The notes below the pieces were generated by a model that was not told the DNA's origin, searched no databases, and was given only the letters and a program-made list of their open reading frames with translations. The position numbers and the translations under genes were made by a program. A stretch of 11,760 nucleotides of DNA from a bacterium MnTg04 (GTDB lineage: Bacteria > Pseudomonadota > Gammaproteobacteria > Steroidobacterales > MnTg04). Numbering within the stretch: position 1 is the stretch's first letter; every line of letters starts with the position of its first letter. Shown one piece after another: positions 1 through 7,089 of this stretch. Where the stretch lies: assembly GCA_008975185.1 (NCBI GenBank), contig BFAU01000224.1, positions 1 to 11,760 of the forward strand. Reading direction: 5' to 3'.

Positions 1-502
1 CCATTTCTTCGGGTGTTTCAATCCAGTCGTTTTCCGAGCGGTCGAACTGGTATTGCTCGTGCAGCGAAAAATCCGGTTCTGTTGCCAGTAACCCCAGGCT
101 AAACGCGAGCCTGTTCGTATTGCGTTGCCTGAACACTGAGAAAATCCGGAAAACGGGATCCAGGTTTCCACTGCTGACGGCGTCGTCCAAAACCGTTCTA
201 TATGGCTCAAAACCCCGTATGTCCCTGGCGTAGAAAAACATCCTGTTGCCATCGAGGGTATCAAGGAAACGGTCGAACACCTTGGATGACAATGCATCGT
301 TGACCCGCGGCTCACTGTAATGGTTGCGTTCGATAAATTTGGTTACCAGGCGGCTGACCGCACTGTGCCGATCGCTGTACCGCAGTTCGCCAGCGGATCG
401 ATCGTCGATTTCCGGAACTCCACGCGCGTCGTTAGCGGCGAGCGACAACAAGATCAGCGAGGAAAACGCCAGGGTCAGTGCGAATTTTTTGGCAACGGCC
501 AT
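1..502 (-). CDS. prc: Carboxy-terminal processing protease Prc/Tsp, N-terminal part (runs off the left edge)
   Basis: Periplasmic tail-specific serine protease of the S41 family. It trims or degrades exported proteins by their C-termini, and in relatives it processes FtsI and cell-wall hydrolases. Only 167 codons lie in the window. They hold a signal peptide (basic MAVAKK, then a hydrophobic run to about residue 23) and most of the N-terminal domain that precedes the PDZ. The stretches VFDRFLDTLD, SGNLDPVFRIF and YQFDRSENDW line up by eye with IFDRYLNLLD, SGKLDVFYDLY and YNLDRSKAPW of E. coli Prc. The PDZ and the Ser/Lys catalytic residues are outside the window. The ATG at 502 is chosen because AAGGA lies about 9 bases upstream and the signal peptide follows at once. 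The gene is divergent from the small membrane protein gene at 633. Family assignment is confident; activity cannot be judged from this part. Confidence 0.9.
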   Translation of the reverse strand, partial: MAVAKKFALTLAFSSLILLSLAANDARGVPEIDDRSAGELRYSDRHSAVSRLVTKFIERNHYSEPRVNDALSSKVFDRFLDTLDGNRMFFYARDIRGFEPYRTVLDDAVSSGNLDPVFRIFSVFRQRNTNRLAFSLGLLATEPDFSLHEQYQFDRSENDWIETPEEM

Positions 503-632
503 ACTTTTTCTATCCTTGTTTAATAGCAACATCAAATAGTCGCAATTCATCGCAACAGTCGCCTAAACTATGGGCTGTGAGGTCTGTAATCAAGCATCTG
601 GTTATCGTTTTGGACAACTTCGGGAAAAAAAA

Positions 633-923
633 ATGCTGCCATTGACCATAATTACCGCCATTTTGCTCGGTTCAAGCGTAGCCATCACCGCCAGTTTGAG
701 CGTTGTCGCGTTTCTATTCTTCCTGATGACCGATGAATATCCTTATTTGCAGGCCCAGTTTGTGCCGCTGCTGAAAAGCACAGGGCTGTTCCTTGTACTG
801 ACAATCTGTTGCGTGCTCGGTTTTCTTGGGCTGCTCAAAAAAACCACCTGGCGATGGTGGGGTCAGGCGTCAATGTGGACAATGCTGATCGTTATCGGTC
901 TTTATTACTGGCCCGGCCAATAA
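633..923 (+). CDS. Small three-helix inner-membrane protein, unrecognised
   Basis: A 96-residue protein of unknown function. Three hydrophobic segments are visible, at roughly residues 3-31, 46-69 and 77-92. The short polar linker after the first contains TDEYPY, and the linker before the third contains KKTTWRWW. An in-frame ATG exists at 570, but the 21 codons between it and 633 use codons unlike the rest of the window and encode a polar, cysteine-containing stretch. The ATG at 633, directly before the first helix, is therefore preferred; it has only a weak GGGA upstream. The gene is divergent from prc, with about 130 bases between the starts, and convergent with the YkvA-like gene 15 bases downstream. 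No partner or pathway can be named. Confidence 0.6.
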   Translation: MLPLTIITAILLGSSVAITASLSVVAFLFFLMTDEYPYLQAQFVPLLKSTGLFLVLTICCVLGFLGLLKKTTWRWWGQASMWTMLIVIGLYYWPGQ

Positions 924-938
924 CCTGCTTGTCCGGGG

Positions 939-1514
939 CTATAGCAGCGAGAACGGGGAGCGGCCCCCACCGGATCGTCTCGACCGATCCCGGCGCCGGC
1001 GCCGGCGCATACGTTGCTGAAGCGATATTCGTCTGTGTTTGAGCCATTCTTCACGGGATACATGATCCGCTTTGCCCAGCCTGCGTCTGCGAGTCTCCTC
1101 CGTGGCCCGATAATTGCAAAAATCCTGGTAGGCCTCGATCTCATGCCTGAGTTCGCGCACGACAAGTTCGACCATGATCGCATCATCGAGAAATCCGAGC
1201 CCGGGAATATGGTCGGGTATCAGGTCCTCGGGTTCGCTGAAATATGCCAGGGCGTTCAGAATCCTGGTGACTTCCCTGGGCGGTAATTTCCATTCCTCGT
1301 CCTGGATCATCTGCACCATGACTTCCAGTTTCATCAGCCGCTCGCTGATAAAATCCGGCGTTTGTACGGAGCGGACCTCGGCCAGCAGTTCGTTGGCAGA
1401 GCTGATGATTTCCTCAGCGCTGAGGTTTTTTGCCGCGGCGCGGGTTTCGCGCATAATGGTCTGGAAATGTTTTAGATCAGAAGGACCCAGTTCAAAAGTA
1501 ATTCTCAGCGGCAT
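939..1514 (-). CDS. YkvA family (DUF1232) protein with arginine-rich C-terminal tail
   Basis: A 191-residue protein. The DUF1232/YkvA signature is at about residues 89-117: AYFSEPEDLIPDHIPG followed by LGFLDDAIMV, the conserved 'Y-x-x-P-x-D-L-I-P-D-x-I-P-G-x-G-x-x-D-D' pattern. The N-terminal 85 residues are helical and charged; the biochemical role of the family is not established. After about residue 140 comes a very basic region that ends in six consecutive arginines (about residues 170-175) and a Gly/Ser/Arg tail. That tail is not part of the core family and could be a nucleic-acid or membrane-surface contact (inference). The ATG at 1514 is chosen for GGGGAGAG about 7 bases upstream; an upstream in-frame extension to 1643 lacks such a site. 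The gene is convergent with the small membrane gene that ends at 923. Confidence 0.8.
   Translation of the reverse strand: MPLRITFELGPSDLKHFQTIMRETRAAAKNLSAEEIISSANELLAEVRSVQTPDFISERLMKLEVMVQMIQDEEWKLPPREVTRILNALAYFSEPEDLIPDHIPGLGFLDDAIMVELVVRELRHEIEAYQDFCNYRATEETRRRRLGKADHVSREEWLKHRRISLQQRMRRRRRRDRSRRSGGGRSPFSLL
991..1008. repeat. Hexanucleotide tandem repeat, three copies of CGGCGC
   Basis: Three exact head-to-tail copies of CGGCGC. Read on the minus strand they encode the Arg-Arg run in the tail of the YkvA-like protein. Gain or loss of a copy would keep the frame and change the arginine count by two. Confidence 0.8.
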
Positions 1515-1811
1515 GCCGTCTCTCCCCAAAGCGTATTGCCAATGGCATATTGTTATAGCTGGCAGCGTACCCGGCAAGCCAGGGGTGGTCAATTTTTCAC
1601 GCCTTGCTGCCGGTGGCTGGAGGCTACACGGCGTGGCCTCCACGCTTTATTATTTTCACATGGCACGGAAGACGGGAACTAGCCAGCGCAAAAATTGCCA
1701 CAACTGTTAACGGGGGCAATTGGACTTGTAGTTTCCCGAGGATTGGTTCCAAATAGGCTATGTGGCGACCGGGAGCCAGGTTTCGGGAGTTCGCGAAAGC
1801 GGCCGGGTAAA
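1515..1811. other. Gene-free divergent upstream region
   Basis: About 300 bases between the divergent starts at 1514 (minus) and 1812 (plus), with no convincing coding frame. It holds a possible minus-strand -10 element, TATAAC (1557-1552), for the YkvA-like gene, an 11-base palindrome TGCCAATGGCA, and a plus-strand hairpin with a T-rich tail (listed separately). I could not assign a clear sigma-70 promoter to the plus-strand gene; candidate elements around 1715-1760 are weak. Confidence 0.5.
1631..1656 (+). terminator. Terminator-like hairpin with T-rich tail inside a divergent region
   Basis: GCGTGG (1631-1636), loop CCT, CCACGC (1640-1645) form a perfect 6-bp stem with a 3-base loop. It is followed directly by TTTATTATTTT on the plus strand. 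No plus-strand protein gene ends just upstream, so if this terminates anything it would be a short non-coding transcript starting around 1540-1570. A second, competing stem GGAGGC/GCCTCC overlaps it. Confidence 0.35.
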
Positions 1812-2288
1812 ATGGCAAAAGACACCATGAGGAATTTCGGACATCGTTTTTTTGCCTCTGGATTTATCCTGAGGCCCGTTGCCGGGTGGGTACTGGCGGC
1901 CGCCATCGTGACGCTTGCCCTGGTTGTTGGCAGCGCCCGGATGGCAACCGGGAACCATGCTTCGCCTATGGTCTTCGCTGGCGACGGTACCGACCTCGTA
2001 TTGCGAATTCGTGGACTGCCTTATTCGCAGACCGTAAACCGTTATGGCAACCGGGTCGCGATGTCTGAGGCGCAACTGTTGATCAGAACCCGCCTGCTAA
2101 CCGGAGAGAACGGCGTTTCCAGGCTGCTTATCGACGCCAGGCTGGTTTCGAGCGATGGGCAGGATATCTGGTCAAGCACCAAGATAAGCGAGAATACAGG
2201 GCTCGAGTTTGTCCAGGAAGAGATTGGCCGGACCCTGACCGAGGCGATGCAGCACGTGGAGTTGGATGGCGGCAGGATTTCGATCTAG
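1812..2288 (+). CDS. Single-helix membrane-anchored protein, unrecognised
   Basis: A 158-residue protein I do not recognise. It has a basic N-terminus, one membrane segment at about residues 23-41 (AGWVLAAAIVTLALVVGSA), and a polar C-terminal domain of about 115 residues that should face the periplasm. That domain looks like a small alpha/beta fold: alternating strands such as LVLRIRGL, AQLLIRTRLL and SRLLIDARLVS, then a helix EFVQEEIGRTLTEAM. The ATG at 1812 is chosen because coding-like codon use begins there; ATG 1827 is an alternative, and neither has a strong ribosome site. The 3' end overlaps or abuts the following lipoprotein gene, so the two are very likely co-translated and may act together in the envelope (inference). 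Confidence 0.6.
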   Translation: MAKDTMRNFGHRFFASGFILRPVAGWVLAAAIVTLALVVGSARMATGNHASPMVFAGDGTDLVLRIRGLPYSQTVNRYGNRVAMSEAQLLIRTRLLTGENGVSRLLIDARLVSSDGQDIWSSTKISENTGLEFVQEEIGRTLTEAMQHVELDGGRISI

Positions 2289-2562
2289 CGTGAACAAGAC
2301 TATCCTGACATCGTTCCTTTGTTTCTCACTTTTGTCCGCCTGCGCGATCCGCGAAGAGCAAAGCAATCGCCGGACGGTCGACATGACCCACGTGAAATCG
2401 CTCAATCGACAGGCAGAATTCCGTAACATCGATATCATCTGGGTCAACCCGCCAACCATAATCGAGGGCGGGACAATAACCACGATACAGATACCGATAC
2501 GAAGCGGCGAAGCCGATCCCGTCAGCGACACGGAGAAGGAAAAAGACCCGCAGCAAAGGTAG
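2266..2562 (+). CDS. Short lipoprotein, unrecognised
   Basis: A 98-residue protein with a lipoprotein signal: a hydrophobic run TILTSFLCFSLLSAC ending in the lipobox L-S-A-C (lipid-attached Cys26), then AIREEQ. There is no Asp at the +2 position, so the outer membrane is the expected destination. The mature part is short and polar, with a central NIDIIWVNPPTI stretch and a charged, probably disordered tail. Two starts are plausible. ATG 2266 has GGAG four bases upstream and overlaps the preceding gene by 23 bases. GTG 2290, two bases after that gene's stop, would give a compact signal beginning MNK. The mature protein is the same either way. An M28 peptidase gene follows after 88 bases. Function unknown. 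Confidence 0.6.
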   Translation: MAAGFRSSVNKTILTSFLCFSLLSACAIREEQSNRRTVDMTHVKSLNRQAEFRNIDIIWVNPPTIIEGGTITTIQIPIRSGEADPVSDTEKEKDPQQR

Positions 2563-2650
2563 GCAGCATCGCACGGACCGGCAACCGGCCGGCAGCGGGC
2601 ATCGTGATGGTTTATGATTCCCCGCGAGTTTTCCAACAGTGAGATACAAC

Positions 2651-4303
2651 ATGTTCCTGGCGCCACGATGGCCGTTATTCGTTTGCGTTTTTCTGGTTGC
2701 CTGCGGGCCCGCGTCGCCCCCGGATGAGAATCCGGCCAGGTTCTCCGCCAGCCGTGTATCGGCAGACGTGCAGCGGCTGGCATCGGATGAGTTCCAGGGT
2801 CGCGCGCCCGGAACCGAAGGGGAAAAAAGAGTTCTCGACTTTCTGGTCGGTCAATTTGAGGATATTGGCCTGCAACCGGCCAACGATGGCAGCTTTCTGC
2901 AAGCGGTGCCATTGGTGAGTCTGACCGCCAGCCCCGACATGACCCTGGATATAGAGGGCCAGGATTTTTCGGCCCGCTATGCCATGGGCAGCCAGGCGAT
3001 GCTATCGACCAAGCGGGTACAGCGTGAGATATCGCTGGATGCCAGTGAAATGGTGTTTGTCGGCTATGGGATCGTGGCGCCAGAGTATGGCTGGGACGAC
3101 TACGCCGCTGCCGATGTCCGCGGGAAAACCGTCGTCATCCTGGTCAACGATCCGGGTTTTGCGACCGCCGACCCGGCGCTTTTTCGCGGCAATACCATGA
3201 CCTATTACGGTCGCTGGACCTACAAATACGAAGAGGCCGCGCGGCAGGGTGCGGCGGCTGCCCTGATCATCCACGAAACAGATGCGGCTGGTTATGGCTG
3301 GAACGTCGTCGCAACAGGTTGGTCGGGAGAGCGATTTGACCTGGTGCGAGCGGATGGCAACCAAAGCCGGGTGGCCGTCGAAGGCTGGCTGAGCGGAGCG
3401 ACGGCATCGGAGATTCTCGGGGCTGCCGGCCTTGACCTGGAATCCGCGCGCCAAATGGCGCTGGCCAGGGATTTTCAGGCGGTTGATCTGGGGCTCACCG
3501 CGTCCACTCGATTGAGGAATGAAATCAAGACCCTGGACTCCAGTAATGTTGCGGGCCTGATCGTAGGCACCAAGAGGCCCGGCGAAGTCATCATTTACAT
3601 GGCGCATTGGGATCATCTGGGCATAAAGCCCAACCTGGAAGGCGACCGAATCTTTAACGGCGCGGTCGACAACGCAACCGGAACCGCCGCGATTATCGAG
3701 CTGGCGCGGGCGTTTGCCGCGATGGAGCCGGCGCCGGAAAGATCGATACTGTTCCTGGCCGTGACCGGTGAAGAATCCGGCTTGCTGGGTTCGGCGTGGT
3801 ATGCGGAGCATCCGTTGTTCCCGCTGAGCCAGACCGTCGCCGCGTTGAATTTCGATAGTCTGATCACCGATGGCGCGACCCGGGACATTACGGTTTTTGG
3901 TCTCGGCAGTTCGGAACTCGAAGAATACCTTGAGCGGGCAGCGGCAAAGCAGGGTAGGGTGCCGGTCAACGAACCTACCCCCGAAAAAGGGTATTTTTTC
4001 CGCTCGGACCATTTCAACCTGGCCAAGGTCGGCGTTCCCGTTTTGTACGCCGAGGCCGGAATGGATAATCTGCAACATGGCCGCGAATGGGGCGTGGCGA
4101 GAATGCAGGATTACCGCCGTGACCGGTATCATCAGGCCGCCGATGAATATAGCGCCGACTGGGACTGGGGTGCTGTTTTGCAGGACCTCGAGTTGTATTT
4201 CGAGATTGGCCGGGAGCTGGCGGCAGAAACCACTTTTCCGAACTGGTACGAGCACAGCGAATTCAGGGCCCGCCGCGACCAGAGCAGAAGCTCAGCGGAC
4301 TGA
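2651..4303 (+). CDS. M28 family zinc metallopeptidase, lipoprotein
   Basis: A 550-residue exported peptidase that probably removes N-terminal residues from peptides in the periplasm or at the outer membrane. The signal ends in a lipobox L-V-A-C (Cys18). An N-terminal part with RLASDEFQGRAPGTEG, typical of this family, is followed by a protease-associated insert (about residues 120-260). The catalytic part then carries the full M28 ligand set: His319 and Asp321 in AHWDHLG, bridging Asp340 in VDNATG, Glu374 (catalytic) and Glu375 (zinc) in TGEESGLLGS, Asp402 in NFDS, and His454 in RSDHF. All co-catalytic zinc ligands and the general base are present, so the enzyme should be active. The ATG at 2651 is preferred to the GTG at 2639 because the signal peptide starts there and GTGAGA lies upstream. 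Substrate not inferable. Convergent with the next gene. Confidence 0.88.
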   Translation: MFLAPRWPLFVCVFLVACGPASPPDENPARFSASRVSADVQRLASDEFQGRAPGTEGEKRVLDFLVGQFEDIGLQPANDGSFLQAVPLVSLTASPDMTLDIEGQDFSARYAMGSQAMLSTKRVQREISLDASEMVFVGYGIVAPEYGWDDYAAADVRGKTVVILVNDPGFATADPALFRGNTMTYYGRWTYKYEEAARQGAAAALIIHETDAAGYGWNVVATGWSGERFDLVRADGNQSRVAVEGWLSGATASEILGAAGLDLESARQMALARDFQAVDLGLTASTRLRNEIKTLDSSNVAGLIVGTKRPGEVIIYMAHWDHLGIKPNLEGDRIFNGAVDNATGTAAIIELARAFAAMEPAPERSILFLAVTGEESGLLGSAWYAEHPLFPLSQTVAALNFDSLITDGATRDITVFGLGSSELEEYLERAAAKQGRVPVNEPTPEKGYFFRSDHFNLAKVGVPVLYAEAGMDNLQHGREWGVARMQDYRRDRYHQAADEYSADWDWGAVLQDLELYFEIGRELAAETTFPNWYEHSEFRARRDQSRSSAD

Positions 4304-4338
4304 TCCTTCCCGCCGAACCGAAGAGCCTTGGATAACTT

Positions 4339-4902
4339 TTACTCGGCTGCCGACGTAACGGCGAGATCTTTTTTCTCGTAGGTCAACGACTGGGCGTGCA
4401 CCAAAGGCGGCGACAGGGGGCCGATGGGCCTGCTCGCGCGGCTGTCAGACCCGGTGCCGGTCTGGTAGGGTCCACGCCTGATTTTCTGCGAAAAGTTCAG
4501 GCCCGTGAATCCGTCGCTGTTCACGCCGAAAAAAATTTTTGAATCACTGCTTTGCCAAAGAGTAAGCAACGATAAATCTTTAATCCGGGAAATTTTCTGT
4601 TCCCAGGTTGGTTCGTCGTGAATCAGGAGATAGGCCGCTGAACCGGTAAAATCGGCGGGATCGATCAGCATGCTCTCCTGCCGGATAAGCAGCCAATCGG
4701 TGCGAATGGCCGGAGGTAGCTGAAACGCCTGCCAGGCCGGGGATGCAATCTTGTCGGTTGGCGCGTCGAAGGCGCCGGTATCGCAAACGGGTGCATTGCA
4801 GCCAGCCTCAGCCGATGGTAATTCAGGCTGTTCCTGAGCATGCGCGGCGCAGGCCGCGGTCACCGCGACCAGTGGTACGAGCCAGGTTGCAAGCGTTTTC
4901 AT
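4339..4902 (-). CDS. Exported protein of unknown function
   Basis: A 187-residue protein I do not recognise. A cleavable signal peptide is clear: MKTLATW, a hydrophobic stretch, then AHA|QEQ at about residue 22. The mature N-terminus has two cysteines five residues apart (Cys35 and Cys40, in GCNAPVCD) that could form a disulfide. The middle part (about 66-145) has alternating hydrophobic strands (WLLIRQE, AAYLLIHDE, DSKIFFGVN, GFTGLNFSQK), which suggests a small beta-rich periplasmic domain. The last 45 residues are low in structure. ATG 4902 is chosen for the signal peptide and GGGAGG about 12 bases upstream. A perfect CRP-type box lies about 75 bases upstream of the start. Convergent with the peptidase gene; no operon partner. 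Confidence 0.65.
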   Translation of the reverse strand: MKTLATWLVPLVAVTAACAAHAQEQPELPSAEAGCNAPVCDTGAFDAPTDKIASPAWQAFQLPPAIRTDWLLIRQESMLIDPADFTGSAAYLLIHDEPTWEQKISRIKDLSLLTLWQSSDSKIFFGVNSDGFTGLNFSQKIRRGPYQTGTGSDSRASRPIGPLSPPLVHAQSLTYEKKDLAVTSAAE

Positions 4903-4975
4903 CCTGTATCTGCCTCCCGGATACTGATTGGGGCGTGGTGCCTTTTCCAACCGTACTTGTTATCCGGCGATAAAA

Positions 4976-4991
4976 TGTGACGGCTGTCACA
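4976..4991. promoter_or_regulatory. Perfect CRP/Vfr-type binding site
   Basis: TGTGA-CGGCTG-TCACA matches the enterobacterial CRP consensus TGTGA-N6-TCACA at all ten conserved positions. On the plus strand, the AT-rich stretch TATTATGTTAAAT (5007-5019) falls where the -10 of a class II CRP promoter (site centred near -41.5) would lie, giving a predicted start near 5025. On the minus strand the box is about 75 bases upstream of the exported-protein gene that starts at 4902. It may serve either or both directions. The sequence match is direct; the identity of the regulator is inferred. Confidence 0.65.
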
Positions 4992-5021
4992 ATCCTGCTG
5001 GGTTTGTATTATGTTAAATTG

Positions 5022-5045
5022 CCGGCGGTCCGGTTCGGCCGCCGG
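5022..5045. promoter_or_regulatory. Strong GC hairpin in the amidohydrolase leader region
   Basis: CCGGCGG (5022-5028) pairs exactly with CCGCCGG (5039-5045). Inside, after one bulged T, CCG pairs with CGG around the loop GTT. No T-run follows, so it is not an intrinsic terminator. It begins about where a class II CRP-dependent transcript from the box at 4976 would start, so it could be a 5'-end stabilising structure. Confidence 0.4.
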
Positions 5046-5180
5046 GATTGCGCCGACGAGTCATGGGCACGGGGCGAAACTGCGGCCAGTCGTGCGCCCG
5101 TTGCGGCAAAGGGTGCGTCTTTTTAGCGCCGGCAGCACTCTAAGTACTGAGATCGGAAAGCATCCTGAGGCCCAGCCACG

Positions 5181-5321
5181 ATGAACCATTTACAAAGACA
5201 CAGTTTGCAGCTGCTCGGACGGAAAGAAACATTAACCCGTTCGGCCAGGAGAATCATCGCCGCGCGCCGGCGAGTCGCGATCCGCGCCAGCGAGCTGACG
5301 GGCGTTTCCCGCCGAAACTGA
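5181..5321 (+). CDS. Possible 46-residue very basic small protein
   Basis: An ATG frame with TGAGG about 10 bases upstream. The product has 11 arginines in 46 residues, with a central RRIIAARRR, and could form an amphipathic helix. It lies between the CRP-type box and the amidohydrolase on the same strand, so it could be a leader peptide or a small regulator. Against it: no family resemblance that I can see, only a moderate ribosome site, and overlapping open frames on both strands. It may be chance. Confidence 0.22.
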   Translation: MNHLQRHSLQLLGRKETLTRSARRIIAARRRVAIRASELTGVSRRN

Positions 5322-5463
5322 TATCGATGTCCTGCGGCTGGTTCGAGGCCGCTCCCCATGACCTCGGGGCCATTCCCTGCCCGATTCTGTATCATACGCA
5401 TCTTGACGCCGGTCCCTGAGGCTGGTTGAGTCCTGTGCCTGTCGCAATAAGGGGAGTTGCCAG

Positions 5464-7089
5464 ATGCCCGTCGTTTTTTTCGTCGCGATTTTATTGTTTT
5501 TACCCATGAACGGTCGGGCGGCCGACGTATTGATTCATCATGCGAACGGCTATGCGGACACTGTGCAACGATTTACCTGGATGACGATACACGATGGCCG
5601 GGTCGCCGCCATCGGCAACGGGGAGGCGCCGCCAACCGAATATTCCAGCGTCGTCGATATGCAAGGCAAGACTTTGATGCCTGGGCTGATCGACGCGCAT
5701 GGGCATGTGCTGGGGCTGGGGCAGTACCGTATGCGAGTCGACCTGGTCGGTAGCGAGAGTCTGCAAATTGCGCTGGCGTGGGTGACGGAACAGGCCCCGC
5801 CGGGGACGGGCTGGGTTCTTGGCCGTGGCTGGAACCAGGTCCTGTGGCCGGGGAAAAAGTTTCCGACTGCTGCCGATCTTGACCGGGTAATGGCCGACCG
5901 GCCGGTATGGCTGCGTCGCATCGACGGCCACGCGGGCTGGGCGAACGCGCGGGCACTGCAGATCGCCGGTATCGACAATGCGACGCCCGACCCGGTCGGC
6001 GGGGAAATTCATCGGGATGCCGAGGGCAACGCAACCGGCATATTCGTCGACGCCGCGATGGCGTTGATCGATCAGCACATTGCCAGGCCTGGCGACGATG
6101 AAGTCCGCTATGCACTGGTCGTGGCGCTAAAAGAGCTGAACAGCCTGGGTATCACCTCCGTGCACGATGCCGGCGTGGATACACAAACGCTGACAGTCTA
6201 TAAGCAAATGGCCGATGACGGTGCGCTGTCCGTGCGCATCTACGCAATGATATCGGATGCCGGCGAAAACCTCGATGCGATGGACAAGCCGCTGCATTCC
6301 TATGGTGGCGACCGGCTGACTGCGCGCAGCGTCAAGCTGTATATCGATGGGGCCCTGGGCAGCCGGGGTGCGGCGATGATTAGCGATTACTGCGATGATC
6401 CAGGCAACAAGGGCCTGGTGTTCTCTGGCCAGGATGAACTTGACGAGATGGTGTCGAAGGCGCTGGGCATGGGGTTCCAGGTCGGTATTCATGCGATCGG
6501 CGATCTTGGCAACCGCATGGCCCTGGATGCTTTTGCAAAGGCCCAGGAAGGGGATAGTGACCGCCATCGCAATCGGATAGAACATGCGCAAATCGTCGCG
6601 CTTGAGGATATACCCCGGTTTGCCGGTCTCGGTGTCATCGCGTCCATGCAACCTGTGCACGCGACCAGCGACAAGAACATGGCGGCCGACCGGGTGGGCG
6701 AAAAACGCCTGGCCGGCGGATACGCGTGGCGCAAGTTTCTTGACAGTGGTGCGGTCATCGCTGCGGGTTCTGATTTCCCCGTGGAATATGCCAACCCCTT
6801 CCACGGTATTTACGCGGCGGTGACCCGGATGGACCAAAACGGCGAGCCGACCGGTGGCTGGTATCCGGGTGAGCGCATGACTCTGCAAGAGGCGGTAAGG
6901 GCATTTACCATCGACGCCGCCTATGCGGCTTTTCAGGAGAACGATTTGGGTGAGCTGCGACCGGGAAAATGGGCGGATTTCATCGTGCTCGATCGCGATT
7001 TATTCAAGGTGGACAAAGCCGAGCTATGGCAAATCCAGGTTGAAGAAACCTGGCTGGCCGGTGTCCGTGTTTTTCCCGCCAATGAGTGA
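5464..7089 (+). CDS. Exported YtcJ-like metal-dependent amidohydrolase
   Basis: A 541-residue amidohydrolase-superfamily hydrolase of the YtcJ/exoenzyme-like group. A short signal sequence (MPVVFFVAILLFLPMNGRA) suggests periplasmic location. Metal and catalytic residues are visible in order: His79 and His81 in DAHGH, Lys291 in the KLYIDGALGSRGA block (the probable carboxylated lysine), His343 in GIHAIGD, His374 in RIEHAQ, and Asp437 in GSDFPVE. The C-terminus has the usual second half of the beta-sandwich (RPGKWADFIVLDRD). The substrate of such enzymes is mostly unknown; an amide, imide or carbamate is likely. ATG 5464 has AGGGGAG seven bases upstream. The stop is 21 bases before the glycosyltransferase start, bridged by a mini-ORF, so the two form an operon. 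A perfect CRP-type box lies about 475 bases upstream. Confidence 0.88.
   Translation: MPVVFFVAILLFLPMNGRAADVLIHHANGYADTVQRFTWMTIHDGRVAAIGNGEAPPTEYSSVVDMQGKTLMPGLIDAHGHVLGLGQYRMRVDLVGSESLQIALAWVTEQAPPGTGWVLGRGWNQVLWPGKKFPTAADLDRVMADRPVWLRRIDGHAGWANARALQIAGIDNATPDPVGGEIHRDAEGNATGIFVDAAMALIDQHIARPGDDEVRYALVVALKELNSLGITSVHDAGVDTQTLTVYKQMADDGALSVRIYAMISDAGENLDAMDKPLHSYGGDRLTARSVKLYIDGALGSRGAAMISDYCDDPGNKGLVFSGQDELDEMVSKALGMGFQVGIHAIGDLGNRMALDAFAKAQEGDSDRHRNRIEHAQIVALEDIPRFAGLGVIASMQPVHATSDKNMAADRVGEKRLAGGYAWRKFLDSGAVIAAGSDFPVEYANPFHGIYAAVTRMDQNGEPTGGWYPGERMTLQEAVRAFTIDAAYAAFQENDLGELRPGKWADFIVLDRDLFKVDKAELWQIQVEETWLAGVRVFPANE

Larger units (their letters stand above)
4903..5463. other. Long upstream region before the amidohydrolase operon
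   Basis: About 560 bases without a certain gene, lying between divergent genes. It holds a perfect CRP-type palindrome (4976-4991), an AT-rich stretch with possible -10 elements, a strong GC hairpin (5022-5045), and a possible 46-codon basic ORF (5181-5321). The final 140 bases show nothing further except the amidohydrolase ribosome site AGGGGAG (5450-5456). Confidence 0.6.

Noticed and set aside
2575..2600. CCGG-rich inverted repeats between the lipoprotein and peptidase genes as a terminator
   Set aside because: Stems are about four bases and no T-run follows on either strand.
3002..4255. 417-codon open frame on the minus strand across the M28 peptidase gene
   Set aside because: It is antisense to a gene with intact zinc-ligand motifs, and its product has no coherent hydrophobic core or motif; a GC-rich shadow.
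5123..5401. 92-codon minus-strand frame in the leader region
   Set aside because: Mixed composition, no ribosome site, and it overlaps the candidate plus-strand small ORF; nothing supports it over chance.
6127..6888. 253-codon minus-strand frame inside the amidohydrolase gene
   Set aside because: Antisense to the metal-binding motifs of a clear enzyme, with no ribosome site or family motif.
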